From: Gnetum montanum
Taxonomy: Eukaryota > Streptophyta > Gnetopsida > Gnetales > Gnetaceae
Assembly (NCBI GenBank): GCA_015680685.1
Contig: MNCI01017812.1
Coordinates: 14,251 to 71,247 of the forward strand
Direction of reading: 5' to 3'
DNA length: 56,997 nt
The stretch's first letter is position 1, and the number at the start of each line of letters is the position of its first letter. The notes beneath the pieces are model-generated. The model saw nothing but the letters and a program-made list of their open reading frames with translations. It was not told where the DNA came from and did no database searches. A program made the translations under genes and the position numbers. This document shows, one piece after another, positions 44,234-55,614 of the stretch.

Positions 44234-44640
44234 TACGTGCCGCAGCCGATTCCTCCAAGTGACTTTATTAGTCACATGATCCACAACGTCACTACCAAGC
44301 TCGGGAGTACTATAATACTCCTTCTCCTAGGAGAGACACACCACATGCATACCATCCTCCGAATCCAGCTGCCACTCCTACACCATTAGCTCCACTATCA
44401 ACCACTCCAACAATGCAATGGGGTATTCCCCACTCAACTGCAACAACCCAATGTCACGAGGGCTTTGAATCCTCAACCCATATTTGGTTCTGACAATCTT
44501 ATACCAAAAAGACCTTTCTTCAGAACCAACAGTCCAACTAAGCCCTCACCATCACAAGTGATTGAACATCTACACACCTCTGTACCAAATAAATTTTCGA
44601 GACCCCCTTCAAACCAACAATAGAGCTCAACACATATGGT
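44234..44640 (+). pseudogene. Element C gag-protease linker resumed after D
   Basis: The sequence Y-V-P-Q-P-I-P-P-S-D continues in frame from the K-P-Y-P-Y-G-Y before D. This Pro-rich linker is then interrupted. It leads into the protease. Confidence 0.7.
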
Positions 44641-45625
44641 TATGTTAACACATATCATCACTGACTGGATCAAAGTAGGCCACCTTCCCAAGAAATTCTC
44701 TAATCCTGGAAGTCCTCTAATCTACCTCCAAGTCGTTGGGAATAAACCATGTAAGGCTCTTCTGGACTCAGGTTCCAGATTCAACTTAATATCATAGAAG
44801 ATGTACAAGGCCTAGAACCTGCCTCCACTAAGGAAGTGTAATATTTAACTAGAGTTGGCTGACCAGTCCATCACTATCCCTTTGGGACTAGTCAAAGACA
44901 TCGTTACCACTGTGAGTGGTTGGTCATATCCAGCTGATTTCCTAGTGATCCAAGTAAACAAAATTAAGGGGGACTTCCCAATAATAATGGCTAAGCACCC
45001 TAGGGATCTGCAATCTTATATAGATGCACGCCTAGGGATCCGCAATCTTTCCTTCGAAATATTCAAGAAGAACCCTTTTGGAAAGATCGAGAAGAAGAAA
45101 ATTTCATGCATCGCATACAGCAACACAGGGTGCCATTGCATGCAGAAATCATGGGTTATTCGAAGTTTAACATTGCCTGCATGCGATCAGTGTGAACAAG
45201 AAGTTAATATACAAAGGTGCTTGTATGCAACAGCCACATGACAAGAGGACACCCTGTGGCTGATGGCTGATCAAGAGAGTGACACAATAACATGCATGGA
45301 ATTAATTGAGGGAATAACTAGTGCTTACATTAGAAGCACAGACACACTTGAAAAAGTCTGTTGCCAACTTCCCAAACTTAGCCTCGAAAAAATCAACTGG
45401 GGGAAGTTGGAAATTCTTGAGAGATTCAAAAAAGAGCCCCTCAATCTAAAACCATTGCCCACTGATCTAGAGTATATGACTCTTGAAAATGAAAAATCGG
45501 TAATTATAAACGTAAAACTTGTTCCCAACCAAAAAAAAAGACTGCTGAAGGTGATAAATAAATGGTCAAAAGCCTTTGCCTGGTCATATCCCAAGTTAAC
45601 CGAAATTGATCCTAGGATATGCTAG
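44641..45625 (+). pseudogene. Element C aspartic protease and linker to RT
   Basis: C-K-A-L-L-D-S-G-S at about 44750-44776 keeps the catalytic D-S-G. V-S-G-W-S-Y-P-A-D-F-L-V-I and D-F-P-I-I-M-A follow; the usual L-G-R-P-W is changed. Open pieces at 44855-45241 and 45263-45625 share one frame. The latter, with K-A-F-A-W-S-Y at its end, leads into the RT. A frameshift near 45640-45685 separates it from the RT frame. Stops at about 44797, 44815 and 45239 are simple changes. Confidence 0.78.
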
Positions 45626-45639
45626 CATAGGATTTACAT

Positions 45640-46490
45640 GGACCCCTCCATGAAACCTCGAAAACTACCACAGAGGCGATTGAATTGAAACAAATAGTAA
45701 AAGAAGAGATAGAACAGCTCCTCAAGGCTGCGTTCATATATCCCATTGCTAATAGTGAATGGGTTAGTCCTCTAGTAATCATGCCTAAGAAGGGAGGAAA
45801 ATGGAGGGTGTGTATAGACTTTAGGCTATTGAATATGGCAACATTCAAGGATCATTTCCCATTGCCATTCGTTGACCAAGTCTTGGACACTATAGCGGGG
45901 CATCGCTATTATAGTTTTCTGGATGGGTATAGTGGATATAATCAAATATGAATAGCACCAGAAGATCAAGCCAAAATAACATTCACTAGTTCCTAGGGAA
46001 TGTTTGCATATAAACAAATGTCATTTGTCTTATGCAATCCTCCTGCCACATTTCAATGTTTAGTTCTGAGCATATTTCAGTAGTAGATAGGGAATGGAGT
46101 GGAAGTATTTATGGATGACTTCTCCACTTATGGGACAAGCTTTGATCAAGCCCTGGACTGATTAGAGCAAGTGCTAAAATGATGTGTAGAAACCAACCTA
46201 AAGCTCAACTGGTAGAAAAGCCATTTGATGGTTCAAGAGGGCATAGTACTGGGGCATAAGATTTCATAGTCAGGAATAGAGGTAGACTTGGAAAAGGTTA
46301 ATGTCATCCAAGGAATCACTCGACAACCAGAAACTATCAAAGACATTCGGTCATTCCTTGGACACACTGGCTACTATAGGAGATTCATTGAGAACTTCTC
46401 CAAGATTGCCAAACCATTGGTAGAATTAACGAAGAAGGATGCATCATTCGAATGGACCAGGGAATGTGAATGAGCATTCCAAACCCTAAA
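45640..46490 (+). pseudogene. Element C reverse transcriptase, stops only
   Basis: From 45685 on, a single frame holds W-V-S-P-L-V-I-M-P-K-K-G-G-K-W-R-V, F-R-L-L-N-M-A-T-F-K-D-H-F-P-L-P and F-L-D-G-Y-S-G-Y-N-Q-I. The catalytic F-M-D-D-F-S is intact near 46107-46124. L-G-H-K-I-S and S-F-L-G-H-T-G-Y-Y-R-R-F-I follow. About ten in-frame stops interrupt it, mostly where Arg (CGA), Gln (CAA/CAG) or Trp (TGG) is expected. Confidence 0.9.
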
Positions 46491-46930
46491 ATAAAGGCTT
46501 GTGGAAACTCCCATTCTACAAGCCCCTAACTGGTCCAAACCATTCCATATAATGACCGACGCATCTAATTATTCTTTAGGAGTCGTACTGACATAGTTAG
46601 ATGAACAAAAACACCCTTATTACATCCATTGTGCGAGTAAGAGTATCACTGGTGCACAACTCAACTACACAACTATAGAAAAGGAATTAATGACTGTAGT
46701 GCTTGCACTAGACAAATTTAGGCACTATGTGTTAGGCTACAAAGTGTACATTCATACGGATCATAGTGTAATTAGGTTCCTCATGAATAAGCCAACGATT
46801 AGCCCTCATATTATATATTGGTTGGTAATCCTTCAGGAGTTTGACCTAACGATAGTAGATCAAAAGGGCACCGAGAACGTAGTTGCAGATCACTTATCTT
46901 GGGTGTGCTTGGAGAGAAAAGAGGACAAAT
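46491..46930 (+). pseudogene. Element C RNase H
   Basis: M-T-D-A-S-N-Y-S-L-G-V-V-L, Y-T-T-I-E-K-E-L-M-T-V-V-L-A-L-D-K-F-R-H-Y, then H-T-D-H-S-V-I-R-F-L-M and N-V-V-A-D-H-L-S are the D, E, D and D motifs of gypsy RNase H, in the same frame as the RT. Only nonsense changes are seen (for example near 46595). Confidence 0.9.
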
Positions 46931-48354
46931 ATGCCATATCTGATCATTTTCCTAACGAAACCCTCTTTTCCAGTGTAGTGAATAACCAACCCATGGGCAC
47001 AAATTGGTATAGTAGCATTCTCACCTATCTCTTTTCCCAACAAACACCACAAGGGTTGGACTTTAGGAGGAAGCAACAGTTTCTTCACAAAACCAAGTAC
47101 TTCATGGAGATCAGAGGACAATTGTACAAAGTATATCCTGACAGCTTGGTTTGATGGTGTGTACCCAATGTGGACCAACTAAGAGTTCTCCAGGACGCTC
47201 ATGAGGGCCATTGTGGGGGTCATTATGCACGAAAATGAAATTCCATCAAAATCCTGCTTGTAGGATATTACTGGCCAACACTATTTTGGGACGCCCACCA
47301 TTTTGTCCAATCCTGTGAGCACTATCAACGTGATGGTGGAATGACTGCTAGAATGGAGGATCCACAACAATGGATTCAAACTTTGGAACCCTTCGACATT
47401 TGGGGAATCAACTTTATGGTGCCCATTACACCAATGTCCAATGGAAAAGCTTATATCATCGTTGTTGTTGACTATCTAACAAAATGGGTTGAAGAATTTG
47501 TTGTAATAGACTGCACATCATCTACAGCTGCATGATTTGTACAACAACAAGTCGTAAATAGGTTTGGTGTGCCGTGTGCACTTATCTCGGATAACGGAAT
47601 GCATTTCACGGGTGCAACCTTTGGAAAATTGATGCAACGCTTAGGGGTTGAACATAAATTGACTACACCTTATCATCCCCAAGCTAATGGCCAAGCCGAG
47701 GTCACTAATCAGGAGATTACTAGAATATTAACAAGGATAATTAGCAAATATAGGTGAGATTGGAGCACTAAACTGAACAATGCTCTCTAGGCATACCGCT
47801 CCACTTGGAAACTCCCTACAGGCTACTCTCCCTATGAGTTACTGTATGGAAAACTTCCAAAGCTTCCAATTCAAACTGAGCTCCATACACTGTCCATGGC
47901 ATGTGACCTCCACCTTGACCTTGATCTAGCACAAAAACAAATATTGGCAACTTTAAACGTGCTAGACGAGAATCGATTGGTTGCCCTGTCATCAAACAAG
48001 TTACACAAGGCACATAACAAACAACGTCATGACTTAAGAATTCAAAAGATTAAGTACCAAACAGGGGATAAGGTCCTTTATTGGAACCCCATGCATGTAT
48101 CACAACACACTAAATTTCAAACATTGTGGGAAGGACCTTACATTATTCATCCAACCTTTTCCTTAGGAGCCATGACAATATACAAGCCTGAAAGCCCTGA
48201 TAAGAAATTACTGGTCAATGTGCAACAAACAAAACCCTTCCATGAACTAATAATAGCCAGTGCAAATTACACCTCTGATAGTGGACGACCTTGCTCATTA
48301 TTTTGGATCTCTCCCTTTCAATTCAATCATGGGGGAGATGGCCACATGTGCTAA
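46931..48354 (+). pseudogene. Element C integrase with tail
   Basis: E-G-H-C-G-G-H-Y and S-C-E-H-Y-Q form the zinc region (47205-47330). The core has F-D-I-W-G-I-N-F-M, where the first catalytic Asp is Asn, then I-S-D-N-G-M-H-F with the second Asp kept, and P-Y-H-P-Q-A-N-G-Q-A-E. Stops at about 47536, 47755 and 47791 fit CGA-to-TGA or TGG-to-TAG. The tail W-E-G-P-Y-I-I-H and K-P-F-H-E-L ends at 48352. Same frame as the RT throughout. Confidence 0.9.
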
Positions 48355-50233
48355 TCATTAGAGGCCCTCAGTTCTTTTAAGTTTTTGTTTTACACATTTT
48401 TGTTTTGCACGTTTTTGTTTTACAAATTTCTTTAACTTTTTTTGTTTTTGTTTTATAACATCGTTCATACTTTCCCATTTATTTGTGTGTGTGTGTGTGT
48501 ATTTATCCATTTTATTAAGTTTGTCACCCAATAAGTGCTATTAATGATGGTATGAATTGTTTTCTATTGGTTGCTAATGTTTGATTTTTACCTTTAAGTT
48601 ATGATGTTGATACTAAGGTATGGTTCTTTTGATATGGCAGGCAATGAGTCCACATCATCCATGCATCCATAAATCTCTATGGTCTCTCTTGGTTTGGAAC
48701 TGTATAGTCCCTTTCTTCAAAATAATAAGAACTATCAACAAATCGGTGATTGGGTATTTCTCAAACTAAGGAAGGACTTAAGGATTGAAAAGGGTGTGGC
48801 TTCAAGGGAACTTAATGCATTTGTGTTTGCCATTCTCTTGGGTTCTTAGATGTTTTCTTCTTGAGTTTTCTTACCATTTTTATGTTGCCCAATTATTGGG
48901 AAGCTGAGTGAATAAAAATAAAAATAATAAGTCTTAGCATGATGTGGTTCTCACGCAAAAAAAAATAGTGGGAATTCAAAGCACACCCCTTAGAAGAAAT
49001 AATCATTTGGGCTACAATCACTGGTTATGGAACTAAAATAAACATGTTCCCTCTAACTAAGGCCCTTCTCTCTTCCTATTCTCTCCTCCGTCGTTTCGTC
49101 GGAACGGTGGTGGCTCTTTCGTGAAGGCATTCTCGTTACTTCAAGTGGATGGATTAGCTAAATGCATTAATGCGAAGTCATTGGATGTGGTTTGTTTGAG
49201 GCTGGACTTGGAATGGGATCTACTAATTCACATTAATCATTAAATACATAAGGGGTTATACACCACCTTGTTCTTGAGACTCCATTCCTTTCTCCTCTTT
49301 CCATCATTCTCTCTCCATTGATTACCTCATTGTCAGTTGTATCATTAGTGTATATTTTGGTTGATGCATCATTTTCTTTGTGGTAAATTCTTGTGGTTAA
49401 GATTTTAACTCCTGTTCCAAATGACATTCCCAGAGCCTACAAACTCTTTGAATGTGGGAGTGTTAGGGCATTGAGGGCATGAGCCTACTTTGGGGAGGAC
49501 CCACTGACATTCCTATTTGGTGCATCCGTTAATTTCTTTCCTTTAAACATTGCTGCAATCACCATTTATTTCATTCATTTCCATCTTGACATCCATTCCA
49601 TCGATGTTACCATTGTCTCTTTTTATTCATCCTTCTTATTCCTTCTCTTTTTCTATTCTCTCACTACTAAAGGTTCGTGATTAGTCATGGGGGTCTTGGT
49701 CCAATTTTTTCGATTTTCTCCTAACCCCTACACCTTGGGTAGTTATTCTTAGTATATCTCCAAAGTCCACATCAGCCATACCACAACTCAGTCAATGGAC
49801 CTTTCACCAAAGCAAGGTATCAACTACATTGTGATTCATTTATCCTTGCTAATATAAGACTGTGTTGTGTGTGCAAATGATAATCATACAACAATGAATT
49901 GGACCTGGAGGGAACACTTGGAATAGATCGGTGCTAAAGCAGTTATGCAAGGAACAAGATTGATGGCATGCTTACGGATGGACAACGAAAGGCACAATCT
50001 TGGCATTGGCAGTAGTAGACTTCTTATCTCTCAACTGCCAAATAAGGCCTAATGTCAAATGTATAAAGTGTTCACTCTTGTTGTCGTGAACACTAGTTTT
50101 TTCATGTTCTGTAATGATGATCCGTTCACATGTCATCCCATTCACCATTAGTTCCATTCAAGTCAATAATCCCATACCTTTCCAATATTTTGTAAGGAAC
50201 TTGAGGATGAGTTTTTATTCAGTCATGGGGGTA
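48355..50233 (+). other. Element C 3' non-coding region and PPT
   Basis: It starts with a T-rich tract of TTTTGTTTTACA words (48378-48455) and a (GT)n run near 48486. The sequence is then collinear with A (6400-7600 and 18250-18330) but lacks the 2.5-kb accessory ORF of A. The last 70 bp, with TTGAGGATGAGTTTTTATTCAG and the PPT CATGGGGGTA, match A and E. No gene is seen; the small frames at 49233-49427 (-) and 49972-50157 (-) are not supported. Confidence 0.75.
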
Positions 50234-51048
50234 TGATGGGTCGTGATATCATGTATGCGATATCGCATACGTGATATCGTGTCTTTCCCTACGATATCGT
50301 GTACGCGATATCAAATCCTGTTGCCAGTTCTATAAATAAGAGGAAACTCTCCCTTGTTTCTCCATCTAGATCTAGACCTTAGCCAAACTCTTGCCATTTT
50401 TCCATTCCAGAGTTAGAATAATTTCCATGTGCCCACAGTAGGAGTCCCAAAGTGAACAGATCTTTATTCGAGCAATTCTGTACCTAAGCACACAATTGTG
50501 TATGGCAATAAAGATGAACTTTTGGATAAACCTTGCAATGCATGGACTAAGCTAAATAGGACTTTAATTATTGTTAATGTTTAAATTATTTATTAGTTAA
50601 TTAAATCTCTCTCAATCCTTAACTCCTAGTTAAGTGCATTCAGTATGACCGCTTCGAGCACGTGCGTTATGCTTGGTAATCCCAGTAACGAATAGCTTTT
50701 GGTAATTCCAACAATGTTGCATTGGTTCATGGTGTGAAACGACAAGTGGAAACGGATACTAATGCTAGGGTAATTAAGGCTTAGTTAGTTAAAGCTAGTT
50801 ACTTAGTCTCTTCATCCTTTCCCTCATTAGCATAGGTGATAAAACATAAAAGATATAAAAATCACATGCCTCAAGCTTACTTAATCATACAACCATGAAA
50901 AATACAAGTGAGCTTGGGAGGACAACGATTGATTAACCTTAGGTGTTCCATAAGGCGTGTAGGCACTTAGTCTACTAAGTTCAACCGGATCACACGTGTA
51001 ACGCTCATATTCTTATGGTTGAGTGTAGCGGTACCTCACCACTCATCA
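50234..51048 (+). repeat. Element C 3' LTR (815 bp)
   Basis: It starts TGATGGGTCG and ends CACTCATCA. U3 has an 18-bp perfect palindrome, GTATGCGATATCGCATAC (50253-50270), and further GATATC units up to about 50312. A TATA box lies at 50331-50338. After U3 it aligns closely with the 5' LTR. The outer TSD is TCATG. Confidence 0.92.
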
Positions 51049-51300
51049 TCATGTTGCTTCCTAACTAGCTAAGTTTGTAGTAACATATTCTACTTTTATA
51101 GTAGATTAAGCTACATGAGGTTGCAATTGGCTTTTCTAAGAGATAGCACCGCCAAAGATATTAAACACATATCCACAAGTTGATTTTTGTTGTCTAAATC
51201 CCCATCCCAATCACCATTCACATAACCATGTAGAATGGATGAATCACTTTGATAACAAATACCAAAGTTCATAGTACCATGAAGATATAGAAAACTTGTT
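51049..51300 (-). pseudogene. Element I RNase H, N-terminal part
   Basis: On the coding strand, G-Y-V-N-G-D-W-D-G-D and the words leading to V-E-Y-V-T-T-N-L-A-S are the first motifs of copia RNase H. They continue at 33274 across C. Stops are present. Confidence 0.72.
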
Positions 51301-52340
51301 TTACAACAATCTAATCTTGTTTCTCTACATTAGACATATACATGCTGAGTTTTTCAGCAATCTATGTAATATTAGGTCTAGTACTGACTATTACATACAC
51401 CAAACTATCAACACCAATAGCATATGGAATTTTTATCATGAGCTCTTTTTCATCATCTATCTTGGGTCATTGTTCAACTAAGAGTTTCATCTCAGTTTCA
51501 CAAGGTGTTATCACACGCTTACAATCTTGCATATTATATATTTTTAAGATGTTTTGCACATATGTATATTGTCCAACCCAAACTTTGTTATTACCTCTCT
51601 TTTTTTTTAATTTCTATGCCCAAAATGCTTTTAATAGCACCACAATCTTTCATCATAAACTGAGAAGAAAGAAGTTGTTTCAACTCCTTAATTTCATCCA
51701 TGTCACTTCCTGCTATTAACATGTCATCGACATATAGTACTAAAATTAAGAGTTTTTCATTTTTATTTTTGACATATAAGCAAAAGTCTTTCTTGACGTC
51801 TAATGAACCCAAGACTTAACATGTGTTCATTAAATTTTTTATTCCGCATCCTTGGTGCTTGTTTGAATCCATACAATGATCTTAGCAATTGGCACATCAT
51901 AGGCTCTTTCCCTTTCACTTCATTTCCTTTAGGTTGAAGCATATATATTTCATTCTCAAGATCAGCATTGAAGAAAGTAATTTTTACATCCATTTGTTCA
52001 AGTTCTATATCATAAGTTACTACTATTGATAACAATGATCTAACTGATGTTAATTTTACCACAAGGGAGAAGAAGTCATCATAATCAATTCCCTTCTTTT
52101 GGAAATAAACCTTAGCAAAAAGACATGCTTTAAACTAGTCACCAAATTTAATTCTAAACACCCACTTACATCCAATTGGTTTTCTATAAAATGGAAGTTC
52201 AAACAATTCTTATATCTTATTCTTATGAAAAGTGGACATTTCATCATCCATTGCTTGCTTCCATTCTTTATGATAAAGAGATGTACATGCTTTATCATAA
52301 GTAAGTGGTTTAGCTTTAGTGATTAGAATTTAATGTGACT
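51301..52340 (-). pseudogene. Element I reverse transcriptase, broken
   Basis: Right to left: I-D-Y-D-D-F-F-S-L-V-V-K-L near 52080-52045, Q-M-D-V-K-I-T-F-F-N-A-D-L, L-Y-G-F-K-Q-A-P-R, and Y-V-D-D-M-L-I-A-G near 51745-51720, with both catalytic aspartates. M-K-D-C-G-A-I-K-S-I-L-G follows. The two main pieces are in different frames and overlap at 51763-51812, showing a frameshift. The remaining part down to 51301 is broken. Confidence 0.85.
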
Positions 52341-52489
52341 AGGTTTTCTTATGGGTTCTAAAGTTGATGAAGCATCATGTTGATACTTTATTTCCTCATT
52401 TTCACTTACATATTCCCCTGTACTTATTTACTATATATTATTCACACCTCCTATTAGTGAGAAGTCATATCTCTTTCCAAGGAAGGAAA

Positions 52490-53620
52490 ACCCTATAAAT
52501 ATTCTTTATTCACTTGAAAAGATACATGATTAGGCATTACATCATTATAGAGATTACATTTAATATGTTTGCAAGACTCTCTAAATCCAACATCACAACT
52601 ATAGATAACCCTCTTAGTTTTTGGGTTGTACAACTTATAAGCTTTAATACCATGGCCATAACCAAGGAAAATACATCTTACAAACTTATGATCTAATTTT
52701 AATCTATTAGTTTTTGGAATGTGAACATAAGCTTCACACCCAAAAACACAAAGATAATACAAATTAATAGGCTTGTCGCTCCATATTTCTTCTGGAATAT
52801 TTCCATCAATTACAAAGGATGGAGACCTGTTGATGAGATAGCAAGCACTCATTGCAACTTTAGCCTAGAAATGTTTACCAAGACAAGCTTCACTTAGCAT
52901 GCATATAATTCCTTCTAGCAAAATTCTAATAAAACATTCAACTACCCCATTCTATTCAGGAGTTCCTGGAATAGTCTTTCACTTGTATATACCATGTCCT
53001 TTACAAAAATTGTCAAAAGCAAAGAAACAAAATAATGCTCAACAAGAGCTTTGAACTCTTTAAATTTTTCAAATACTTCAAACTTATGTTTCATTAAATA
53101 GATCCAAGCTTTCCTTGAGAAATCATCAATGAATGAAACATAATATGTAGCACCTCCAAATGAGAATGTTTGCAAGTCTTTAACTAGTTCACATACATCA
53201 GTGTTTATTAACTCTAACATTTGATTAACTTTAGCATTACTTATTGACATCCTAAATGTGTTTGTTTCCCAAGTTGGCAATGATGAAAAAAATTCAAAGA
53301 TTCTTCTGTGAGGTTAATTTTACCATTTTTATGCAATTCCTTTAATCAATTTTCAATTAAATGTGTCAATCTTCTACGCCAAAGATCAATGCTTGAATGC
53401 AAGTCAGTAATAGCTACCATGTTGAAGTTATGTTGCAACATTCTTACTTCTAATTGGTATAGTCTTTACACCTTTACACTAATGGCTAGTGGTAAAGACC
53501 CTTACAACATTATACATTTTCCTTCATCAAATATGATACTTAGACCTACAAAATCTAACTCACTCATAAATAGGAGACTCATTATGAGTTTATATGCATG
53601 ATGGACCTGAGATATAGTTT
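52490..53620 (-). pseudogene. Element I integrase, broken
   Basis: L-W-R-R-R-L-T-H-L near 53380 is a decayed pre-integrase W-H-x-R-L-G-H. The core piece (53280-52942) has I-N-T-D-V-C-E and Y-V-S-F-I-D-D-F-S-R-K-A-W. The C-terminal piece (52852-52493) has S-A-C-Y-L-I-N-R-S-P-S, E-I-W-S-D-K-P-I-N and F-L-G-Y-G-H-G-I-K-A-Y. Frames differ between pieces and stops are frequent. Confidence 0.85.
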
Positions 53621-53639
53621 TAATGATTCCATCCTTAAA

Positions 53640-54660
53640 TTAGATTTTAACCTTTTCATACCCAAAAACATCACAAAGATCATTATCACCTAGTTTGACT
53701 ATATCAAGATTATAAACAAAGTATTCACAAAACCATTCAAGGTGTGGGGTATAGTGACAGCAAGCACTAGAATTAATATAACAAGAAACTCTCTCAATGT
53801 CATCAACTAACAACACCACATAAAAAATCTTCCTCTCAATGAGAGGGAGGAATTTCATAATTATTATTATTATTATTTGTATATGCTTTGCATTTCTTTG
53901 CTGCTTTAGAATCCTTTTTAAGATGACCAATCTTTCCCCAAATCCAACATCTTGGTTTCGCAAAAATTTTCTAGGATCTAGGAGGTTTAAACTATGGGCT
54001 TTAATTCAACTTTGTGTTGAATTTTTTGGCAAGGAAAAGATCATTTTGGACAAGGGCAGACCTTTTAATCCTCCTTTCTTTACTGAGTTGGGCTACAATA
54101 GTATCAAAATTAAGAGTTGACATAGAATTATTCACTGACATTACAAAAGTATTCCAAGACTTTGGAAGAGACTCTAAAAAAATACATACAATGATATTCC
54201 TCTTTCATTTTATCTTCAACTACTTCAAGTTGCATCATGATATCATTGAAGATACTTAGATAATCGGTAATTAACATATCTTTAGGTATCTTAAGTGTGT
54301 GTAAATTCCTCACATGAAACAATATATTAGCAATATATTTTATTTGGTATAAATATTTTAATTTGTTTCATAAGTATTTGTTAGTTAGAACTCTAGCAAC
54401 ATTGAGCAACACCAAATGAGAGAGACAAAAATAAATCTACTTCATGCCTTTCTATCCAAGGCCTCCTAATCTAAATCAATGATAGTAGTAGGCTTTGAAA
54501 TAGAAATTACTTACCAAAGATCTTCTCTAACAAGAAGATTCACCATGTTCATTCTCCAAAATTCATAATCACTGCCAAAGAATTTTCATTTTTGATTTTT
54601 ACAAAGTTTTCCATACCCTAAAATTAAAAAACACCACAAAAGAAGAAAAAACTACAATGA
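53640..54660 (-). pseudogene. Element I gag and protease, broken
   Basis: The protease segment near 53800-53730 reads C-Y-I-N-S-S-A-C-C-H-Y-T-P-H-L-E-W-F, a decayed W-Y-I-D-S-G-A-S-x-H-M-T. Asp and Gly of the active site are lost. The gag segment at 54322-54128, L-I-T-D-Y-L-S-I-F-N-D-I-M-M-Q-L, resembles the copia gag (UBN2) helix. A short (ATT)n run near 53857-53878 encodes an Ile string. It is in several frames. Confidence 0.7.
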
Positions 54661-54665
54661 TAGAA

Positions 54666-54681
54666 CCTGGCTCTAATACCA
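54666..54681 (-). other. Element I primer-binding site (initiator tRNA-Met)
   Basis: The coding strand reads TGGTATTAGAGCCAGG, one change from the usual initiator tRNA-Met PBS, two bases from the LTR. Confidence 0.9.
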
Positions 54682-54683
54682 AC

Positions 54684-54747
54684 TGTGAGTATTAGAATAT
54701 TCATGATAATAGTAAAAAAAATTGATAGAAAAACACAAGAATATATC
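54684..54747 (-). repeat. Element I 5' LTR, first 64 bp before interruption
   Basis: TGTGAGTATTAG through AAGAATATATC matches the start of the 3' LTR at 32520 on the + strand. It is cut at 54747 by LTR J. The rest should lie to the right of J/E, beyond this window. Confidence 0.82.
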
Positions 54748-55541
54748 TGATGAGTGGCAAGGTACCCCTACACTCAACCATACGAATACGAGTGTTACAC
54801 ACGTGATCCAGTCGAACTCCGCAAATGGACTAGTTGTGGCATCTAGATAGTTAGCCTTAGGTCGCAGTTTCTTGTCCTCCCACCTAGACTAGTATTAGCT
54901 TTGTCACATATGGTTTAGTCTAGAGTGAGGTGTATGATGTGTTTCTAACCTAATGCTACTCTTGAAGGCAATGGAAGATAATATTAACTAAGCTAAGAGA
55001 GAAAGGGTGAGAGAGAATCTAAGCTAGCCTAAGTGCGATGAGCATCCATTCCTCAATCATCCATACACATGTTGGACTTCGTGCACGACTACCACTAGGA
55101 TTACCAAGCGCAGATCCTAGGTACACTACTGGGTTACCAAGTAGTCACACTTAAATTCTTGTAATCAAGTCGTACTCATTCCGTGTTTAATAGGAGTTTA
55201 AGGGTGAGAGACAGATTAACTAGGAAAGTAGTAAATAACAATTAATTAATTAATTAATTAAACTAAGTGAATGCTGCAATGATGAAGTAATCTCAATCTT
55301 TATTGCCAGTCAGGTACGTGTCCAAGTACGTCACACTCGAATAAAGGATGTCGTACAATTACAATCACCACACTACGGGCATACACTAGGAGGAAAAGGG
55401 TTGAGAGAAAAACAAGAACTAAAACTTTAACACTTAAACTAAAACTGACCAAAATCTCCCTATCTCCTAACTGACTCCTCTTATTTATAGATGAGGAGAC
55501 AGACTACGATATCGCGTACACGATATCACACAAGATCACCA
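54748..55541 (-). repeat. LTR J: gypsy LTR in minus orientation (794 bp)
   Basis: Its reverse complement runs from TGGTGATC to CACTCATCA and aligns along its length with LTR E, with a TATA box at 55482-55489 (reverse) and GATATC palindromes upstream of it. No PBS borders its U5 end: it abuts the LTR of I directly at 54747. No PPT borders its U3 end, which abuts + strand internal sequence. The 5-mers outside (ATATC and CAAAA) are not a TSD. Confidence 0.87.
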
Positions 55542-55614
55542 CAAAAGTTTTGTAACCCAAAATTTTTGTTCTCACTGTAACTCGAGGACATGTTTTCACT
55601 CAGTCATGGGGGTA
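55542..55614 (+). other. Internal 3' end and PPT of element E, 73 bp
   Basis: AACTCGAGGACATG ... TCAGTCATGGGGGTA matches the last internal bases and PPT of C (50205-50233). It is a + strand 3' end, joined at its left edge exactly to the TG terminus of inverted LTR J. Confidence 0.85.

Larger units (their letters stand above)
33275..51048 (+). mobile_element. Element C: Athila-like Ty3/gypsy retrotransposon nested in I, split by D
   Basis: LTRs at 33275-34043 and 50234-51048 share termini TGATGGG...CTCACCACTCATCA. The flanks are CCATG (33270-33274) and TCATG (51049-51053), a TSD with one transition. A tRNA-Asp-type PBS follows the 5' LTR and the PPT TCAGTCATGGGGGTA precedes the 3' LTR. Gag, protease, RT, RNase H and integrase occur in gypsy order on the + strand. 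Without D (36295-44228 plus one TSD copy) the element is about 9.8 kb. Pol is closed mainly by nonsense codons. Confidence 0.93.
32520..54747 (-). mobile_element. Element I: Ty1/copia retrotransposon split by C and cut by J/E
   Basis: A minus-strand copia element with its 3' LTR at 32520-32977, RNase H split at 33274/51049 by gypsy element C, then RT, integrase, protease, gag and PBS, and the first 64 bp of its 5' LTR (54684-54747) before LTR J interrupts it. On the coding strand the LTR begins TGTGAGTG and ends TCACA, and an AAAAAGGAGAAT tract precedes the 3' LTR. Coding sequence has many stops and frameshifts. Joining the flanks of C gives continuous RNase H, which proves the nesting order. 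Confidence 0.88.

Noticed and set aside
54748-55541. LTR J as an ordinary solo LTR
   Set aside because: The 5-mers outside (ATATC and CAAAA) do not match, and the right side is the 3' internal end of another element, so a simple solo LTR does not fit.
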